64,000 nt of DNA from Distichodus sexfasciatus (taxonomy: Eukaryota; Chordata; Actinopteri; Characiformes; Distichodontidae). Position numbers and translations under genes: made by a program. Below, in pieces: positions 43,886 through 58,000 of this stretch; position 1 is the first letter of the stretch; each line of letters opens with the position of its first letter. The notes under the pieces were generated by a model. That model had not been told where the DNA came from. It did no database searches and saw only the letters and a program-made list of their open reading frames with translations. The stretch covers positions 62,001 to 126,000 of the forward strand of contig JAVGVS010000656.1 of NCBI GenBank assembly GCA_032718565.1, read 5' to 3'.

Positions 43886-44059
43886 GACTGTTGCCGTAAA
43901 AAAAAAATCCACAAATGTAAATGCGTCTGTCATACCCCTGGTCTCTTTTTCCTTCCTTCAGCATTTTTGCTTCCTCTGTTCCTTTCTGCACTTTTGATCG
44001 GGTTTGGTTTTATTACTACTCTGAAGTAATGTATACTCTCTAGTTCATTCTTCTCTATA

Positions 44060-44570
44060 TCTCGGGGTGAGATTTGCTTGGTGCCCGCAGCCCCCATGGT
44101 GCAACAATGGGACCACCAACACTGTCAGACTCCAGCTCTTAATCGCTCTCACCGCAAAGCCGCAGTCAGTGTCATAAACTTCCAGCCTGGTCGTGGGGGG
44201 GAGGTTTCGTTGCTCAGCCAGCACTCATGTGTCTGCGTCTGCATCTGTGTCCAGGGGTCGGCGGGTCAACCGGCAGCGTCAACCCTGATGCCTTTTGACG
44301 CCGGCTGCCCTCCTTGCTGCTCGCTCCTGTAGCGGTAAATGGAGGATGAAAGCTTGGGCCTCCCTCCTGCCCTCCCCCAATTCTGTCTCCCGTGTGTTTA
44401 TCTTATCATCAAGCCTCTTTATTGGTAAATAAGGGTGGGCCCGGCTGGTCCTGGTCCTCTCTGGGGAAGCTAACCAGCTCTGATGGGCCTCTGTAACTAT
44501 AGCGCTCTGTGTTTAGGCTATTAGAACAGCCTATTTACAATCTGGAGTTTCCTATTGATTATGTCTGCCT
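44060..44570. promoter_or_regulatory. Candidate enhancer block 4 of the desert
   Basis: Repeat-free, GC-mixed block ending in TTTCCTATTGATTATGTCTG. An 84-aa frame here has no domain. Conservation untested. Confidence 0.3.
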
Positions 44571-47500
44571 CGAATTATGTTTACCAGAGAAATAAATAAC
44601 ATATGTGTCCTTTCCTCCTTCTCTCCTCCCTCCCTCCCTCCCTCCCTCCTTTCTTCCTTCTCCCTCTCTCTACAACCCTTCACTTTTACTCTGCTCCCCT
44701 CTCTCTCTCGCTGCCTTGTTTTTCTCTGCCTCACTGCAGTCTGCCTCTGTCTCACTTCACTCTCTTGCTGTCCTAACTAACTTTCTCTGTCTGCCCTAAT
44801 CATTATTCTCTGTCCTTCTCTTTTGAACTCCGTCCTGGGCTCCTCCTTTAACAGCTGTTTTATTCTCTCCACTGTACTGGCTTTGTCTTTCATAGTGCTG
44901 TTGATCATTTCCTCCTCCTTGCAGGCGGCTTCCAGCTACAGTTCAACAGTTAAATGAATGTCAGTAATTCATCAATAATTATTAAGAAAACATTATGATG
45001 AATCTGGGACACCAAGGCTGGTTCAGACTGATATCTGACATGTAGTAGTAACTGATCAAAAAATCAAAAACACCTAATAAGAACGAACACTGCCACCCGA
45101 CCGTAATTCTTTTGGTGTTTTAATGGTAATTGCACGTTAAAAAATAGCTGAAGCAGCTGACAGTTTAACATTCTGCCTGAAACAAGAGAACTAGATAAGT
45201 CATGCAACTAATAAGATCTGAGATCCCGCCAAATAATGAGTCTGCATTAATGTATCACAACAGTTTTAACTTGATATAAGAACTGTCTAGAACCTAACTA
45301 ACAACCTGATTATAAGGGAAGTTACTATTATTATTATTATGCAAATTGTGAATATGTCCTCACAAATCCTGAAAATTCTGACAAGTTCAGGTCATCAAAA
45401 AGCCTACAGAGAACCACAAGATACCACACACGTGCAGACTCTGATCCACTGACACAGATCTCAGTTCAGACACTTCGAAGCAGACCATAGCAAAACACAG
45501 ACGTGAACTATAATAGGAGGAGACAGGGAGTAGTGTTACCACCTTTTAAACTCCCCTTCTGACACACACACACACACACACTCACTTGCCATGCCGTGCC
45601 TGCTCTCATTGGTAACAGAACCCTATGTTCAAGGGCCGAGTAGGCAATGTGTCATTTGTTCCATCCATCCCTCCATCCCACCCTCCCTCGCTCCCCTGCA
45701 CTGATCACACAGATAGAGCCCCAGATAAGGACTCCGCTGCTGGTCTGATGTTTGCCGAAGACCACGTGCCACGCCGCGGCAATCAGCACATCCCGGTCCA
45801 GCTCATTCACGTAGAAAAGGTTAACCCTTTACCCACGATGCATCAGGCCATTTTCACCACAGATGAAACCACAGATGAAGAAGCTTTGTAACATTTTTAT
45901 TAGTGAGAGAGTGAACGAGTCCTCTTGGGTGACACTTTTGGAAGACAAAGCGGGCATGTGTAATCGTTGCCAGTTATTTGGAGGAAGTTAGACTGAATTC
46001 AGGTGATCTCACTTCCCTGGCGCTAGCAACACACTAATAAAGCTGACCTGATTTGAATGGGAGTGACAGTGTAAGGGAGTGGGCCACAACGGCCATCAGT
46101 GGCAAAATGACATTGAACTGGCACAATACTGCCATGAATGGAGCTGATTTGAGTTTATAACTGTAATAAACAGAATTCAAAACCATGCCAGAATTTTGTA
46201 AAGATGTTTAACTAGTGGTGATTATGGCAGTGTGTGTGTGTGTGTTTGGTGGGCAATAGATTTTTAAAGTTATTTGTAAGGACCTGATAGCTTTCTTAAA
46301 GACAAAAAAAAAAATCAGATCAGTGTGTCGTTTTGTAAGGACATATTTGTACATAAGAGTGCTGTCGCTGGGAAAAAGGTATATATATAAAAAGAAATCT
46401 GTTTTTATTTTTAAAAAAGCCAAATACACAAAGGATGTACGTTTGGTTTCTTAATTTACGGTTAAGGCTTGGTGTAGTATTATTTAGATTTTGAAATTAT
46501 TCCTCTCTTTCTGTATTTGTGTGTGTCTGTGTGTGTATTACTAGTTTTAATAGTTATAAGTGTTATCAGAAATAATAATAAAATTGAGTACATGATTACA
46601 GTGCAGAAAAAGTATGTGTGTAGGTGTATTATCAGGATGTGTGCGTATTTGTGTGGTCAAGAAAAAAAAAATCAGTACCTGATGTACATTACTTGCTGAA
46701 ATGTATATATGCGGGTGTATGTATAATAAGGTTGTGTGTGTGTGTGTGTGTGTGTGTCCAAATATGCGAAATGTAAATGTTCAGTAGTGTACAATAACAT
46801 GCAGAGGATAAGTGTGCGTGCAACACTGAACCAACTTGAAAATATACAAATGTCCAGCGTCTCTTTTAATATCACCAAACCCAACTCCCTCGCCCATTAA
46901 ACTCCATTTGATCCTGTTCGGTGACTTCCGCTCGGATCAAACCTTCCTCACAAAGCAAACAAATCTGCACAATAGACTTATTCACCTCACACAAGCCGCT
47001 TCACGTTGGCCTGAGCCACAACAATGGAGGGAGAGTGAACCGAGGTGAAGATGACATTGTGCAGGCTTCTTTGGTGGAAGAAGCCTGTTATAATACAGGA
47101 ACCCACTGAGTACACCGCAATCCAATCTAAAAACAGAGATTATTCCAAATCTGGGCTTCAAATGTTAGGCTTTACTGCTCCGGGTTACTGTGACGAGGTG
47201 TTAGGATCGTGCTGCTGTTCCTTCATTGTCCTCTAGAGAGAGATAGAGACTTTAGTAACAGCTGCAGGCTGCGCCGCTTTATCTCGAAATTCTGCTCCAC
47301 CTTCTACTGCGTGTTGATTTTTGCGGGGAAACTCAATCTCAGCCTTTGTGTGTGTGTGTGTGTGGACAGGGTGTAAGGGAGTGTGAGATGTGACTTTTTT
47401 TTTTTTTAATACATTTTTGTTAATTTTACTGCAACATATTTCTGAAGTGAATTACATTACTACTGGAGGCCCTTGTGTATATGTGTGTTCTTGCTGTTGT

Positions 47501-48470
47501 GTGTGTGTGTGTGTGTGTATGTGCTAAGACAGAGAGACAGTGTGAGGGTATGTGTGTACATGTAGGTTGTGCTGTGATAGATCCTTCAACAGCACTGTAC
47601 ACCCCACAGGAAACTGGCCCTGACAGACACACACCACTGATAGCATAGCATAAACTGTGTGTTAAAGTGTGTGTGTGTGTGTGTGCACGCGTGTGTGTAA
47701 AATTGTTCTTGATGAAGTGCCAGGACTCATTCTGCCACCTTTTAAACCTACTTGCATGTTGAGAGGCATACAGAGGGAAGCTCCGACGCTGAATAATACA
47801 CTGAATAATATGGTAGTAATAATGTAAAATGTATGTAATAACATTTAATCAAGTTCATTTTCTTTATTTTTTCGTCTTTAGTTGGAAGCATGAAGTATGT
47901 CCCTGGAACAGATCTCTTTGGCGCTCTGTATGACCCACCTGGTCAGAGTAACAGGACGGAAGGAAGTCTGTTAACTAGAACATGGCCAATCAACATTATC
48001 AATTACTGCATATGACGCGGCTGAGAGTCAAACCCAGGCGGTGGGACTCGCCCAGCCTGCAGTGTATGGCTCATATTTTAGCCTGCTGAACAATAGGAGA
48101 AGATGTGCTGGTGATGTTTTTCACTCCGGTCCTGTGGTCTTTTTTCATAGCCACACATAGACGACAAACGGCAAAATTATAGACTAATCAAAATATATTT
48201 CCCTGTAAAATAGCAGCAGTAATTACCAACCTAAGTATAGGGAGGCTTTTTGGGCTCAGTTTTTACGAGCGAGTGTGTCGGGAAGGCGTGTTGCGTGAGT
48301 GTGTGTGTCTGTGTGTGTGTGTATATGTGTGTGGAGGAAAAGTGGATAGGGCTCGACTCTAGTGAAGGTGACACTTTTGTGTCCCAATCTGGAACGCCCC
48401 AGAAACCCAAATGACCAACGCCAAACCCTCACCTGAGGCGCTGATCTCAGGCCAGTTTCTGTGGCCAGGC
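44571..48470. other. Gene-free stretch with microsatellites
   Basis: CCTCC-rich pyrimidine tract (44610-44760), (TG)n at 46221-46242, 46732-46757, 47350-47366, 47498-47518 and 47668-47694, and poly-T near 47397-47408. No exon or complete transposon recognised. Confidence 0.5.
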
Positions 48471-50413
48471 GGTAATGCCTAGGGTCAGATTCACCGTGGG
48501 AAGAACTGATTTGGGGCCTGTGGTGTCATCGTGGTGGTCCGCCCCTACAACGTTGGGGCCCTCTAATCTCCAGCCTCACTTCTCCATTTTCACTCTACTG
48601 CAGAGGTGGGCAAGCGTGCCGAGCTTATCCAAGAACCTCCACCTCCTCGTAAACAACATAATCCCTATAAATTACTGCTGGAATGAGACAGAGACAAAAA
48701 GAGACTTTTATGGATTGAAGGGCAGATGGTCCAACAGACATGATGGTCAAACAGAAACCTGTGTCATAAATGAAGAACTGATCATTTTGATATTGTCAGA
48801 AGACATGGTTGGAAAAAGAATGCTAGGCATGGAGAAAAAAATTCTACAATGCATTACCAAGATTCTATATTTTTTACACGCATAGTTATGTAAATATGAC
48901 ATCCAATAAAATGGTTTATATCCTGGTTCATACCTAAGACAGTGCAAGTTAATTTAAATTAAAAAAAACAATACCATGCAGCAAAGTTACTAAAGGAAAA
49001 AACAGTAAAACCAAGGCAAAAATGAAAAGAATGCAGGGAGGAGTAATGGAAGGGACACAAATAAACGTGGCGGTGAGTTGCGTCTCCCCATGGTTCCGCT
49101 TGCCCCCCTCTGGCTGGTGCAGACTCCCCATCATGGCGACAATGTCCAGCGGCCCCTGATTGTCTGCTCCCAGAGGGGTGGAGCAGGGTGGAGCAGGCGT
49201 GGTGGACCGTGGTCACCGGGTTGGGCCGGAGCTGGGGCCGCAGTTGCCCCAAACAGGCGCCTGCCTGCTCACAGGGCCAGCTTGGCTCATAAATACTGGA
49301 CAGAGCCGTCCACTGAGCAAGACCCAAGCCGGAGAGTGACCTGCGCAATGCCCGTCTGGAAACAGAGCTGACCACATAAAGAGGGAGTCGGGTTTCTTCT
49401 AGTGGCCACATGGAAATGGGTCCGGAGTGGCCACAGACACCAGCCCTGGCGGCTCTTATGGGTCTGGACTGGTCATGTAGAGCCTCCACATGCTACGAAA
49501 CAATGTGATGATGTACCGAGCACTGGTTTGCCATTTGACTTCTAAAACCATTAAGTTAATAATTTTTTTTTACATCATTTACCATTTGACCAAAAATATT
49601 TTACCTCTCTAATTAAATCCCCTTCTCTTCTACAAGGCTGGATTTCACCAACTATAATGTAGAGCTTATGTTCTGTCTTGAAACACTAATTAGAGGCAAT
49701 GGGTTCTCTCTTAACAGATGTTATGTCGCTTGAGTTCGTTATCAATACACTTTTTCATTCTACCTACAGTATATTTTTAACTTGAAGGTAATGTTGACTG
49801 TGTTGTATGCTTTTTGTGAGCACCACTCCTATAGTATATCTCTATGTAATGGTAAACTTGATTAGACCCATCCATTGTCCAGTCAGCGGCCTTCACAGCA
49901 GACAGTGCTGGGTTCTCCGAGTCTAAATGACGCGTGTCACACTCAGCTCTCAGGGCTGCTTTGGTGCTGCTCTGAGCTCCGAGCCTTAAATCATGTCATA
50001 ATTAATGCACTGGTGACAGCAATACTTGTGTGGCTCTAAATCATATTGAAAAGTCACAGTTTGGTTGCAGCTTGAGATGTGCGTCAGTGAGTGTGTATAT
50101 GTGTGTGTGTAATAAACGGGCTGCAAAATGGCGGCTTGTCTGCGTGTGTGTCTATCTCTGAGATTTGCAGGAGGTGGGGTTACCTACAGCACCTGTTTTA
50201 TGTGCATTATGGGAAATGGGAGGCAATCTACTGCGTGGCCATGGATACCTCACGTAGCTCCTCCCCTCCTCGCCATGATCAACATGGCTTAAGCATTTTA
50301 GGCCAGGTTGACTAATAAATATGTGTGTGTGTGTGTGTGTGTAATGCATGACTTATCTTTGAAAAAAAAAATATTAGAGAGGTAATGCTAACTATTTTAT
50401 AAAGGCATAGGTC

Positions 50414-50415
<2 letters not shown>
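48471..50415. other. Gene-free stretch with GC-rich block
   Basis: A GC-rich block at about 49070-49480 produces a 176-aa minus-strand frame without recognisable domains. (TG)n occurs at 50323-50342. No feature beyond that. Confidence 0.4.

Positions 50416-50445
<30 letters not shown>
50416..50445. repeat. (TG)n microsatellite
   Basis: Uninterrupted TG run; another lies at 50635-50658. Confidence 0.95.
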
Positions 50446-50446
<1 letters not shown>

Positions 50447-50699
50447 CTTTGATTAGGGATGTTTAAGGGATGTTTATGACTCCATCGTAAATACCCGTCC
50501 TGATCCTTTAAGATAAGCAGGTGCAGGAGAATGATGAGGAATAAAAGGGTGATGTAGATAACCATCTCTGACAAGCCATTAATGATGCTGCCCTTTGTGC
50601 ATGCTCTAAAGACACAGCTGTGGGTGTATGGGTGAGTGTGTGTGTGTGTGTGTGTGTGAGTGAGAAGGTGTTTATACTTAGCGTTAAATAGTAGATTTA

Positions 50700-51880
50700 C
50701 ACTTAAACTGACATTGAGCCCCTGTTTAGCCCATATGGGCTACATCTCCTGGTCGACTTTCATGTAGGCACCTGCTCATGTGCTTGAACTTATTTGCTTT
50801 TTCTACTCGTCCGACTGAAAATGGACATCCACCCCCTTTTACACATCGTCTTTGTACTCCCACACATTATAAATTAATTAATACCAATTAATGAATTCCT
50901 TTTGAAATTAACTTTTGATTACTGATGGTGATTTATTGATGAGATTTTCAACAAGCACTTATTTACCATGAATGTAGTCTCACACACACACACGCACATG
51001 CACACGCACACACAGTCTTACAACACATTTTAATGTCATCAACACCCTGCTTTCCGATTCCTTTTGAATATCAGACCGGTCAATCACTGTGAGTGTGGAC
51101 GCCGAACTCTAATAAACGTAGCCTGGAATTTGGCAGCATGCATGTATTAATACTAAGTGCCAATAAATAATTCTATGTATGGTTTGAAAATGAGCTCAAT
51201 AAACTTACTGGAAGAGTATTGATATTTCAGAGCCGTAGTTGCTTTGATGATATCGATGATTAATTGAGTGTGTGAGTGGAGGCGGGTTCTGGGCAAAATG
51301 GAGTCTGTTCTTCATGCTCACACTAAATATTAATCCATACGCCACATTCAGAGGTGCTTAAAAAGCTTTTTTGAACAGGATTTTAGGAGTTGTAAAATTT
51401 GATATTCTCTTGCTCAGAGTGAGATAAGTATGAGATTTATTATTCGCTTTATTGTTAAAGACTTTCATGAGTGCAGATTATGCAACAGTTCCTGATTCTC
51501 CCCATTTCTATAACTTAACATTTCTTGATTCTGTAAAAATTAAGCTCATTGAGAAACAAGGATGGTAAGGGGTCCCTTAATACGTTTACTCAGCTCTTTG
51601 CACGTTGCAGTTGGGTTAAATGTGACTTTCATTGCCTCGCCTCATGTGTCTCGTTTCAACTTGCACGTCCTTGATCACTTAAAGGCCTCGTTAAAATCAT
51701 TAAAAGCACAAGCCATCAGCAGCTTTTTCGACAGCCCTAGCGTGAGAATGAGCTTTCTTAGAAACGCGTAGCGGCCGTATCGGTTCAAAAATGACCTCCA
51801 TAAAATATTCTGCTCACCTTTGTCATCACTCTTTTAGTGGCTGTTTAAAAACAATAATGCAGTAAAGGGCGTGTTTATTT
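50700..51880. promoter_or_regulatory. Candidate regulatory tract with TAAT-rich blocks
   Basis: Mostly repeat-free, AT-rich, with many TTAAT, ATTA and CAATAA words, and a mixed block at 51560-51790. A 69-aa frame there lacks domain support. It could contain several conserved elements; not resolvable by eye. Confidence 0.3.
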
Positions 51881-51892
51881 TACGGTCGCCGT

Positions 51893-51913
51893 AAAAAAAA
51901 AAAAAAAAAAAAA
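51893..51913. repeat. Poly-A tract (21 nt)
   Basis: A run of 21 A after GGTCGCCGT. No retroelement body was recognised upstream. Confidence 0.9.
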
Positions 51914-51929
51914 GAGCAGCGGATGAACG

Positions 51930-52400
51930 CTGCTAAATGGCTGGGCTGTCTCTTTGGTTTAATGACGCTGATGTTTTATAGTGGGAAGGCATATGACTGT
52001 CATCAATAGAGGAGGCGAGGACGGTCCACCTGATGTCCTCCCACACATTATGACTTTAATAGGGAATTAAACAACAGGCACATAGTCGAACAGGCAAACA
52101 GACGCGCCATGTTATCACCGCCAATGAGCTCATCGATTCTCATTGCCCGCATCCTCCATTGACTTGCATTCCGAAATGAATGACTAATGAAGGACCATGA
52201 AGGAGGTCTGGACACTGCAGATCCGATTATACATGCACAGTGTAATAACAGGTAACATGGCGGGGCTTAATAATGTACTTAACGATTACAATGCATCATA
52301 GGCTATCACTTACGCTACATGATTAGCGTGATGCATTGTAGGTGCATTTTCAGCCTGACACAAAGTCACTTATGTGTATGGTGAGGGAGAATGAGCAGTG
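51930..52400. promoter_or_regulatory. Candidate enhancer block with inverted ATGCAT sites
   Basis: Repeat-free block (CACATTATGACTTTAATAGG, CAATGAGCTCATCGATTCTC). It contains perfect 12-bp inverted arms TACAATGCATCA (52287-52298) and TGATGCATTGTA (52329-52340). Conservation untested. Confidence 0.4.
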
Positions 52401-54710
52401 AGTGAGGTAATGATGCGCATCACGTATAACAGTATTATTAGACTCTCAAAATACGTTTCTTAGCACTTGTTAGCACTTACGATTTTTACAAATGGACCAA
52501 CTGCCATCCTTTTTAATATGCCTTAATTATTCATATGATCAGTGGTAGTCACATTGCATTAAGGGATTACTGAAGTGCAACTAAATTTGTCAGTGGTTTT
52601 TAGGTTTTCTCCATTACCTGTGGATGCACAAGATGCCCATTAACAGTATTATGAAGCATTTTCTGGAGAGACTTTGTCACCCTGTGATGGCCTTATCTGT
52701 CAATTGACATGGGTCAAAATACCAGTCAGTGACACTGTGAGTAATGACAAGTAAGCAACCATAAAGGCATGACATTTATTAAGTGAAGTGTCCTTCACCA
52801 GTACGTTTCTCATGTGGTAATAAAAAAACAAACCACACGGACTCCAGCAAACCTTGAAAAGGCCATAAACATGGAGACATTACATGAATGGTATCAGTGG
52901 CAGCATTTTTAAAAGATTTTCATCGCAGTACGGCTAATAAAAATCAACTCCCATTGACATATTGTGTTCGCATTTAGCCTCTCATAACTGAACCTGGGAG
53001 GGGTGGATGACAGGAGATGGGATTATAAAAGGCAGACATAAGGATGTTGTAGGCTACACGTACGCACACCTGTAGGCAAGGAAATATTGTTGCAAAGGAC
53101 GGGTCAGGTTTAACCTGATATGGACAACATATCTATAATATAACAATTATTATTTATAATTATATATATATCATTTATATAAAATCAATATTAATGTTAT
53201 AAAATACAGTAATAATAGTGCTAGTGCTACCACTAAAACTATGTATAATAATAATAGTAATAATAATAATAATAATGTTATTATTGTTAACATTGTTATT
53301 GTTGTTACTGTTCATATTGATAAACATATTGATAATAGTAGTACTATTTTTGCTATTCTTTTGTATTACAAGGCTTTACAAAGCATCTCACTTTAGGTTT
53401 AAGCATAAGCATTCTTTAAATTAAGGCAAGATTATTAATTTAACATAATTAATTTAGATCATTAATTTAACAGCATACTTTAAGAGAAAGTTTTTTTTAA
53501 ATTAGAAGGTCAGTGATTTTATGATTGTAAGATACAGTAGTTTTTGTGGTGCCATACCATGTTATAACGTTTTTTAGAACAAATAGAAACATATTGTTTG
53601 TTGACGAGTGTCTGTATGAGGAGGTGAGAGCAAAGAAGTGTGGATGCTTTCCCTTGCTCTCCCGGAATGGAGGACCAGGGGAAGTTTTCGTTCAGCTCAT
53701 GCCAAACGTCTGGTTACTGTCACCCGAGCGACTTCCATTCCATGAACAGAGACGCTTTTCAGGGGCATCGTCTCTGTTTAGATTCAACTTGTCATCTCTC
53801 TCTCTCTGTTTCTCTCTCTAATCCACTGTACTGTGCCAGGCTTGTAAGATAACACATTTATTTACTATACAAACAAAACCCATAACCTATTGGCATCTGA
53901 AATCTCATTACTGCCTAATCCACTCCATTGTCCATGTGCACCATTTGTATATATTATTGTGCTGTTTGTATTTGAGAGTTAGATGCTTTGCATACGCTGC
54001 CAGGAACAAGAGCCTGTATATAGACTGTTGGGGTTTGTTTCAGAAATCCTTCTCACATCCCCACTAAGTTGTATTTAAGTAAATACAAAATTTTGTAACA
54101 GGAAAAAATACTTCCATCTGCTTTGATGCTAACGTTGTGGTTTCCATTTTGAAATTTTGAAGTACCACTGCATTTCAAACGGTACAACAGGTTTACTCTT
54201 CCTTGTTGGAAGAATTATGTAATGTTTCAGTATCACAACTGTGAGTGTGTCACTGGGGGAAGCAACATGCCTTCGAGTGCTTTAAACTCCCCTTATGAGC
54301 AAAAATCACAAAACCTGATGATGTGTCAGCCAGAACTGAAATGGCCCACCCTCATTAGTGTGCCTGCTAATTACTGACCAGAGCATGAACTACACAGCAA
54401 GCAGAGCTATTCATTACAGCCACGCTAAATTAATGGGAAACAATCAGTAGGTTTTTTCCCCTCCTGGAGTAAAATAGAAGGCAATAAAAAAACAACATTA
54501 AAACCACAGTAGCAGAGAATCTAAATATACATCAACACAACCAATTAAGCTCGTTTTATGTATTGGGAAATCACATTTAGGGTAGTTCCATTTTGGCAAA
54601 ATGGTGGTGGACCACACCAGTGTTTGGTTTTCTAAAAGCTTTTACTGGTAACTGATAGTATGGTTCTTATGATGATGATGAACGCTACATAGAAAACCCA
54701 ACATTAAACT
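52401..54710. other. Gene-free AT-rich stretch
   Basis: Includes imperfect (ATA)n/(ATT)n at about 53240-53330 and a (CT)n run near 53795-53818. Short frames reflect the trinucleotide repeat. Confidence 0.5.
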
Positions 54711-54975
54711 GAAAGAGCACTCAGTGGCCACTTTATTAGAAACCACAAAGGCAGTGATTCTGATATAAAACATAAAAAATACACCAGCATACAGTGTCAG
54801 TGTCACTGCTGTGTTGCGACTGACCCACAACATTGACGAAGGAATGCCAAATGGGGTGATGTGTTTGGTAATATAGGGTAGATTATAGCTGACAAATTGT
54901 GTATGACAACAGAGGGTTCATAGTCTTTGATTGTACACCTATAAAGTACACAAAGTTCCTCTCCTAGAGAAATAA
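54711..54975. mobile_element. Dispersed teleost repeat ending GTGGCCACTTTATTAG
   Basis: CACTCAGTGGCCACTTTATTAG at the left, then CAGTGTCAGTGTCACTGCTG and TCTTTGATTGTACACCTATAAAG. These occur in the same order in a very common teleost interspersed repeat (from memory). No coding capacity. Confidence 0.55.
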
Positions 54976-55014
54976 CGTCCTGCAAGTGACGTGTTTGTTT
55001 TTTCCTAACTCAAA

Positions 55015-55440
55015 AGCATGTTGCCTATAAATAAATCAGAGCTGGAATCTATTAGTCGTCAGATAAACCATGATAATTCAGTCACAATCAATTTATCTCC
55101 AAAAATGCCACCATCAACAATCTCAACCCACATTTTTCTGGCACGATTACTGTCTTTCATTTTTCCCAGCTGTGCAGCCCCATTGGGTTCCATAAAGTAT
55201 TTTTTATTGCATTGGAGGGCATTTGTAATTGACAAAGCCCCTAATACCAGGTTGGAAATCATATCAAGAGCACTTGAGAGGGAGGTGACAACCATTAGGC
55301 AATTGTAGAACCACCGTGTACAACGAAAAGGCCTTTAGTATGGGGCGAGACCCTGGGGGTGCTGGCTCAGAATGAGGAGGGCATCCATGCTGATTGCCTG
55401 TGAGGTTTAATTAAGGGCCCAATAAATGCGAAACCCTCCC
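55015..55440. promoter_or_regulatory. Strongest candidate conserved element of the desert
   Basis: Long repeat-free block with evenly mixed composition, including GCATTTGTAATTGACAAAGC, CATTAGGCAATTGTAG and GGTTTAATTAAGGGCCC. There are no frames with splice support and no microsatellite. The texture is that of vertebrate ultraconserved enhancers. Untested. Confidence 0.45.
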
Positions 55441-57670
55441 AGCACTCGCACACATAATGGAATGTGTGATGGGAGCAGATGCCGAACTAATGACAACCTG
55501 GTGACACCCAACCGCATCCTACCGCCCCCTTACACAGACCCCCCACATCTTCCACCGTGTGGATGTGCGTGTCTGGTTGTGTTATATCCCCTTGACTGGG
55601 ATGATGATGATGGTGAGCAAGAGCAGACAGATACAGAACAGCAGCAAAAAAGTGAGAGAATGCGGCATATTTGTCGAAAATGATCATCATCTCATTCAGG
55701 ATGAAATGTGGCGCAGGTAAGCCATCTCTCTTCGGTCCTCCCTTCTCAGTTTTTCAACCCACCCACTGAAGACACACACGCTCCCTGTGTGTTGTCTTGA
55801 TCGGCAGTGGGCATCTCAGTGGGGTGGAAGCATTCAGGAGAAGCTGATGCTGCCCCAACTTGGCAACAGATGTGCAGACCCATGCCCCGCTGCCCTGAGC
55901 CAGCCCCAGCCACATGCAGCTTCTTCACACACATAAACACACCATGTGTAGGTCAAATTCAGCATCACCATCACTCCTAGAACGACCCCCAGTCTCACTA
56001 GTCTGGTGGGTGCAAACTGCACACTCAGTTCAAACTGGATACGCCCAGTACGTACTGATAGCAGAACAACTTGTTCCTCATATTCACTTTCACTGCAATT
56101 ATAGACAAAAATCATGAATCCGGGCTCCAGAACCTTCCAACATCTGGGATTCTTTACTTATGAGCTTTATGCAACTGTACAATTGCTGCCAGTATCATTG
56201 GACTCAACTCCCGTATTAAAAAAAAAAAAAAAGACGTTTAGATTCTGAGATCAGTCTTTGCAAAGTGATTTGCGATTTCATCTGTCAACCAGTGTGATAA
56301 AATGACAGTGTGTGTTCATTCTATAAGCTAAAAATCAAGATTGTCCAATAGGAGGTGGGTTAAGATGGTTAATAGACATTCATATTTGGCAATAAAAAGT
56401 AAAAACATTAATTTACTGGCTTATGATATCTGGCTATGATACCCTGTTTCGTGGTGGTGGGAGCGTGATGCTGCTAATGTATAACACATTAGCGCGTTTA
56501 TCATTCAGAAATATGAGGGTTGCTCAGATTCATTGTGGTTACATATAAAGTACCTCGAAAGTAAAGAGGTTTGAAAGACGATGAAGAGGCATTCTGCGTA
56601 GCTACAGCCTAGTGTTGAATTGCCCACATGCACTGTTGCATTGTGTGATACTAAAGTCTAGTGAGTGCATTAAAGCTTTGTAGATTTAGAAGCTTTTTAT
56701 TAGTTGCAGAGATGGTGTGGAGATGAACTGTGTTGTGTGAGTACAGGCCCTGCTCCGTTCACTTTCGTCTGGGTTACATGATTCACTTTGATTAGGCAGA
56801 CAATGGAAAGGTCTGAACATGCCTTTGTTCTCAGAATAATTCATTATTTGTTTCTTAGACATGTGCTTGTTGTCCTGTTTTTCAGTTCACCATGCGGTGT
56901 GCACAGACAGACAAAAGGAGAGATTCAAAAAGAGCCATTTAAAATTTCTTCTCTTATAAATGAATAAAGAGTTTTCTTACTTTCAGATAAATTGCTTCCT
57001 TACTTTCAGACAAATTTTCATTTATGTGTGGCATCTTGTAAAATTAAGGGGTAAAACATGCTACACATCTACAGCTCAACCCTGAAACCATTTCCTTTGC
57101 ATTCAGCATTACAGTTTAATAATTTCTTAATCCCTATGAACTCAAGTATGAAATCTTACAACACAGAAAGAAAAATAGGGTCAAGAAAAGCTGCCTTTCT
57201 TCAGTGATCATCCAAATCATCTGAGTAATGTCAAAATCTGTGTTCTCAAATCTGTCCCAAGATTTGATGACCCAATACTCTAAAGTTAGCTATTACTCTT
57301 TTATAACTTGTTTGCTGATTTATTAGTTTATTTTAAGTTGTTTGGGTAAAGCGACTCGTAAGTCATATGAACGAGATCTAATTCTAAGGAAACCAGTGCT
57401 GCTGAAATTAGATTTAAGATCGCAGAACTTTAACCAAAATGGATGGGTTCCTCATATGACGGGAGCTCATTCAGTATTGTGTTTTAAAGTCTAGTGCTTG
57501 GTGCATGGATAAAAGTGAGTAAAATAAAAGTACAATTTAAGCTGTTATAGTTTGTCAAATGTCTGACCGTTAAAGGTCAGCATGGCGTTGGAGCAACGTG
57601 TTTTCATCCAGATAGAAATAGAAGATAGAAATCCATCTGCTGTGTAAATGCAACTGTCTGATTAGCACAT
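55441..57670. other. Gene-free stretch
   Basis: Poly-A at 56218-56232 and a short tandem duplication near 56970-57015 (TTACTTTCAGA-AAATT twice). No gene recognised. Confidence 0.4.
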
Positions 57671-57679
57671 GAGCGAGAT

Positions 57680-58000
57680 GGACAAATCGGACAGAAACAT
57701 GACACTGTTAAGGTGATCTTATGCCCACCGATTCTGTCAAAAATGCGTAACGAGCTTATGCCGGAGTTCGCTGTAGCAGATTGGCAGGCAGCGCTTGTGT
57801 ACGGGTTTAATGGAGTGCTGCTTTATTTGTGGCTGTCAGAGGGGGGAGGGAGGCTGTCGCCTCACCTCGGCACTGATCAACCTCGCAGGACTCGCTCGCA
57901 GAGTGCAAAAGCATGTCGACCCAACACCGTGCTGTTTACTGGCCAGCCCAGCAGCAACCTCACTAACACGCCTCACGCCTAATAAATAATACAGCGCAAC
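57680..58000. promoter_or_regulatory. Candidate enhancer block near 57.8 kb
   Basis: Repeat-free, with GGTTTAATGGAGTGCTGCTT and CGCCTAATAAATAATACAGC. The 89-aa frame has no domain. Conservation untested. Confidence 0.35.

Noticed and set aside
48959..49489. 176-aa minus-strand frame
   Set aside because: No domain or recognisable family, no splice or poly(A) context; explained by GC-rich composition.
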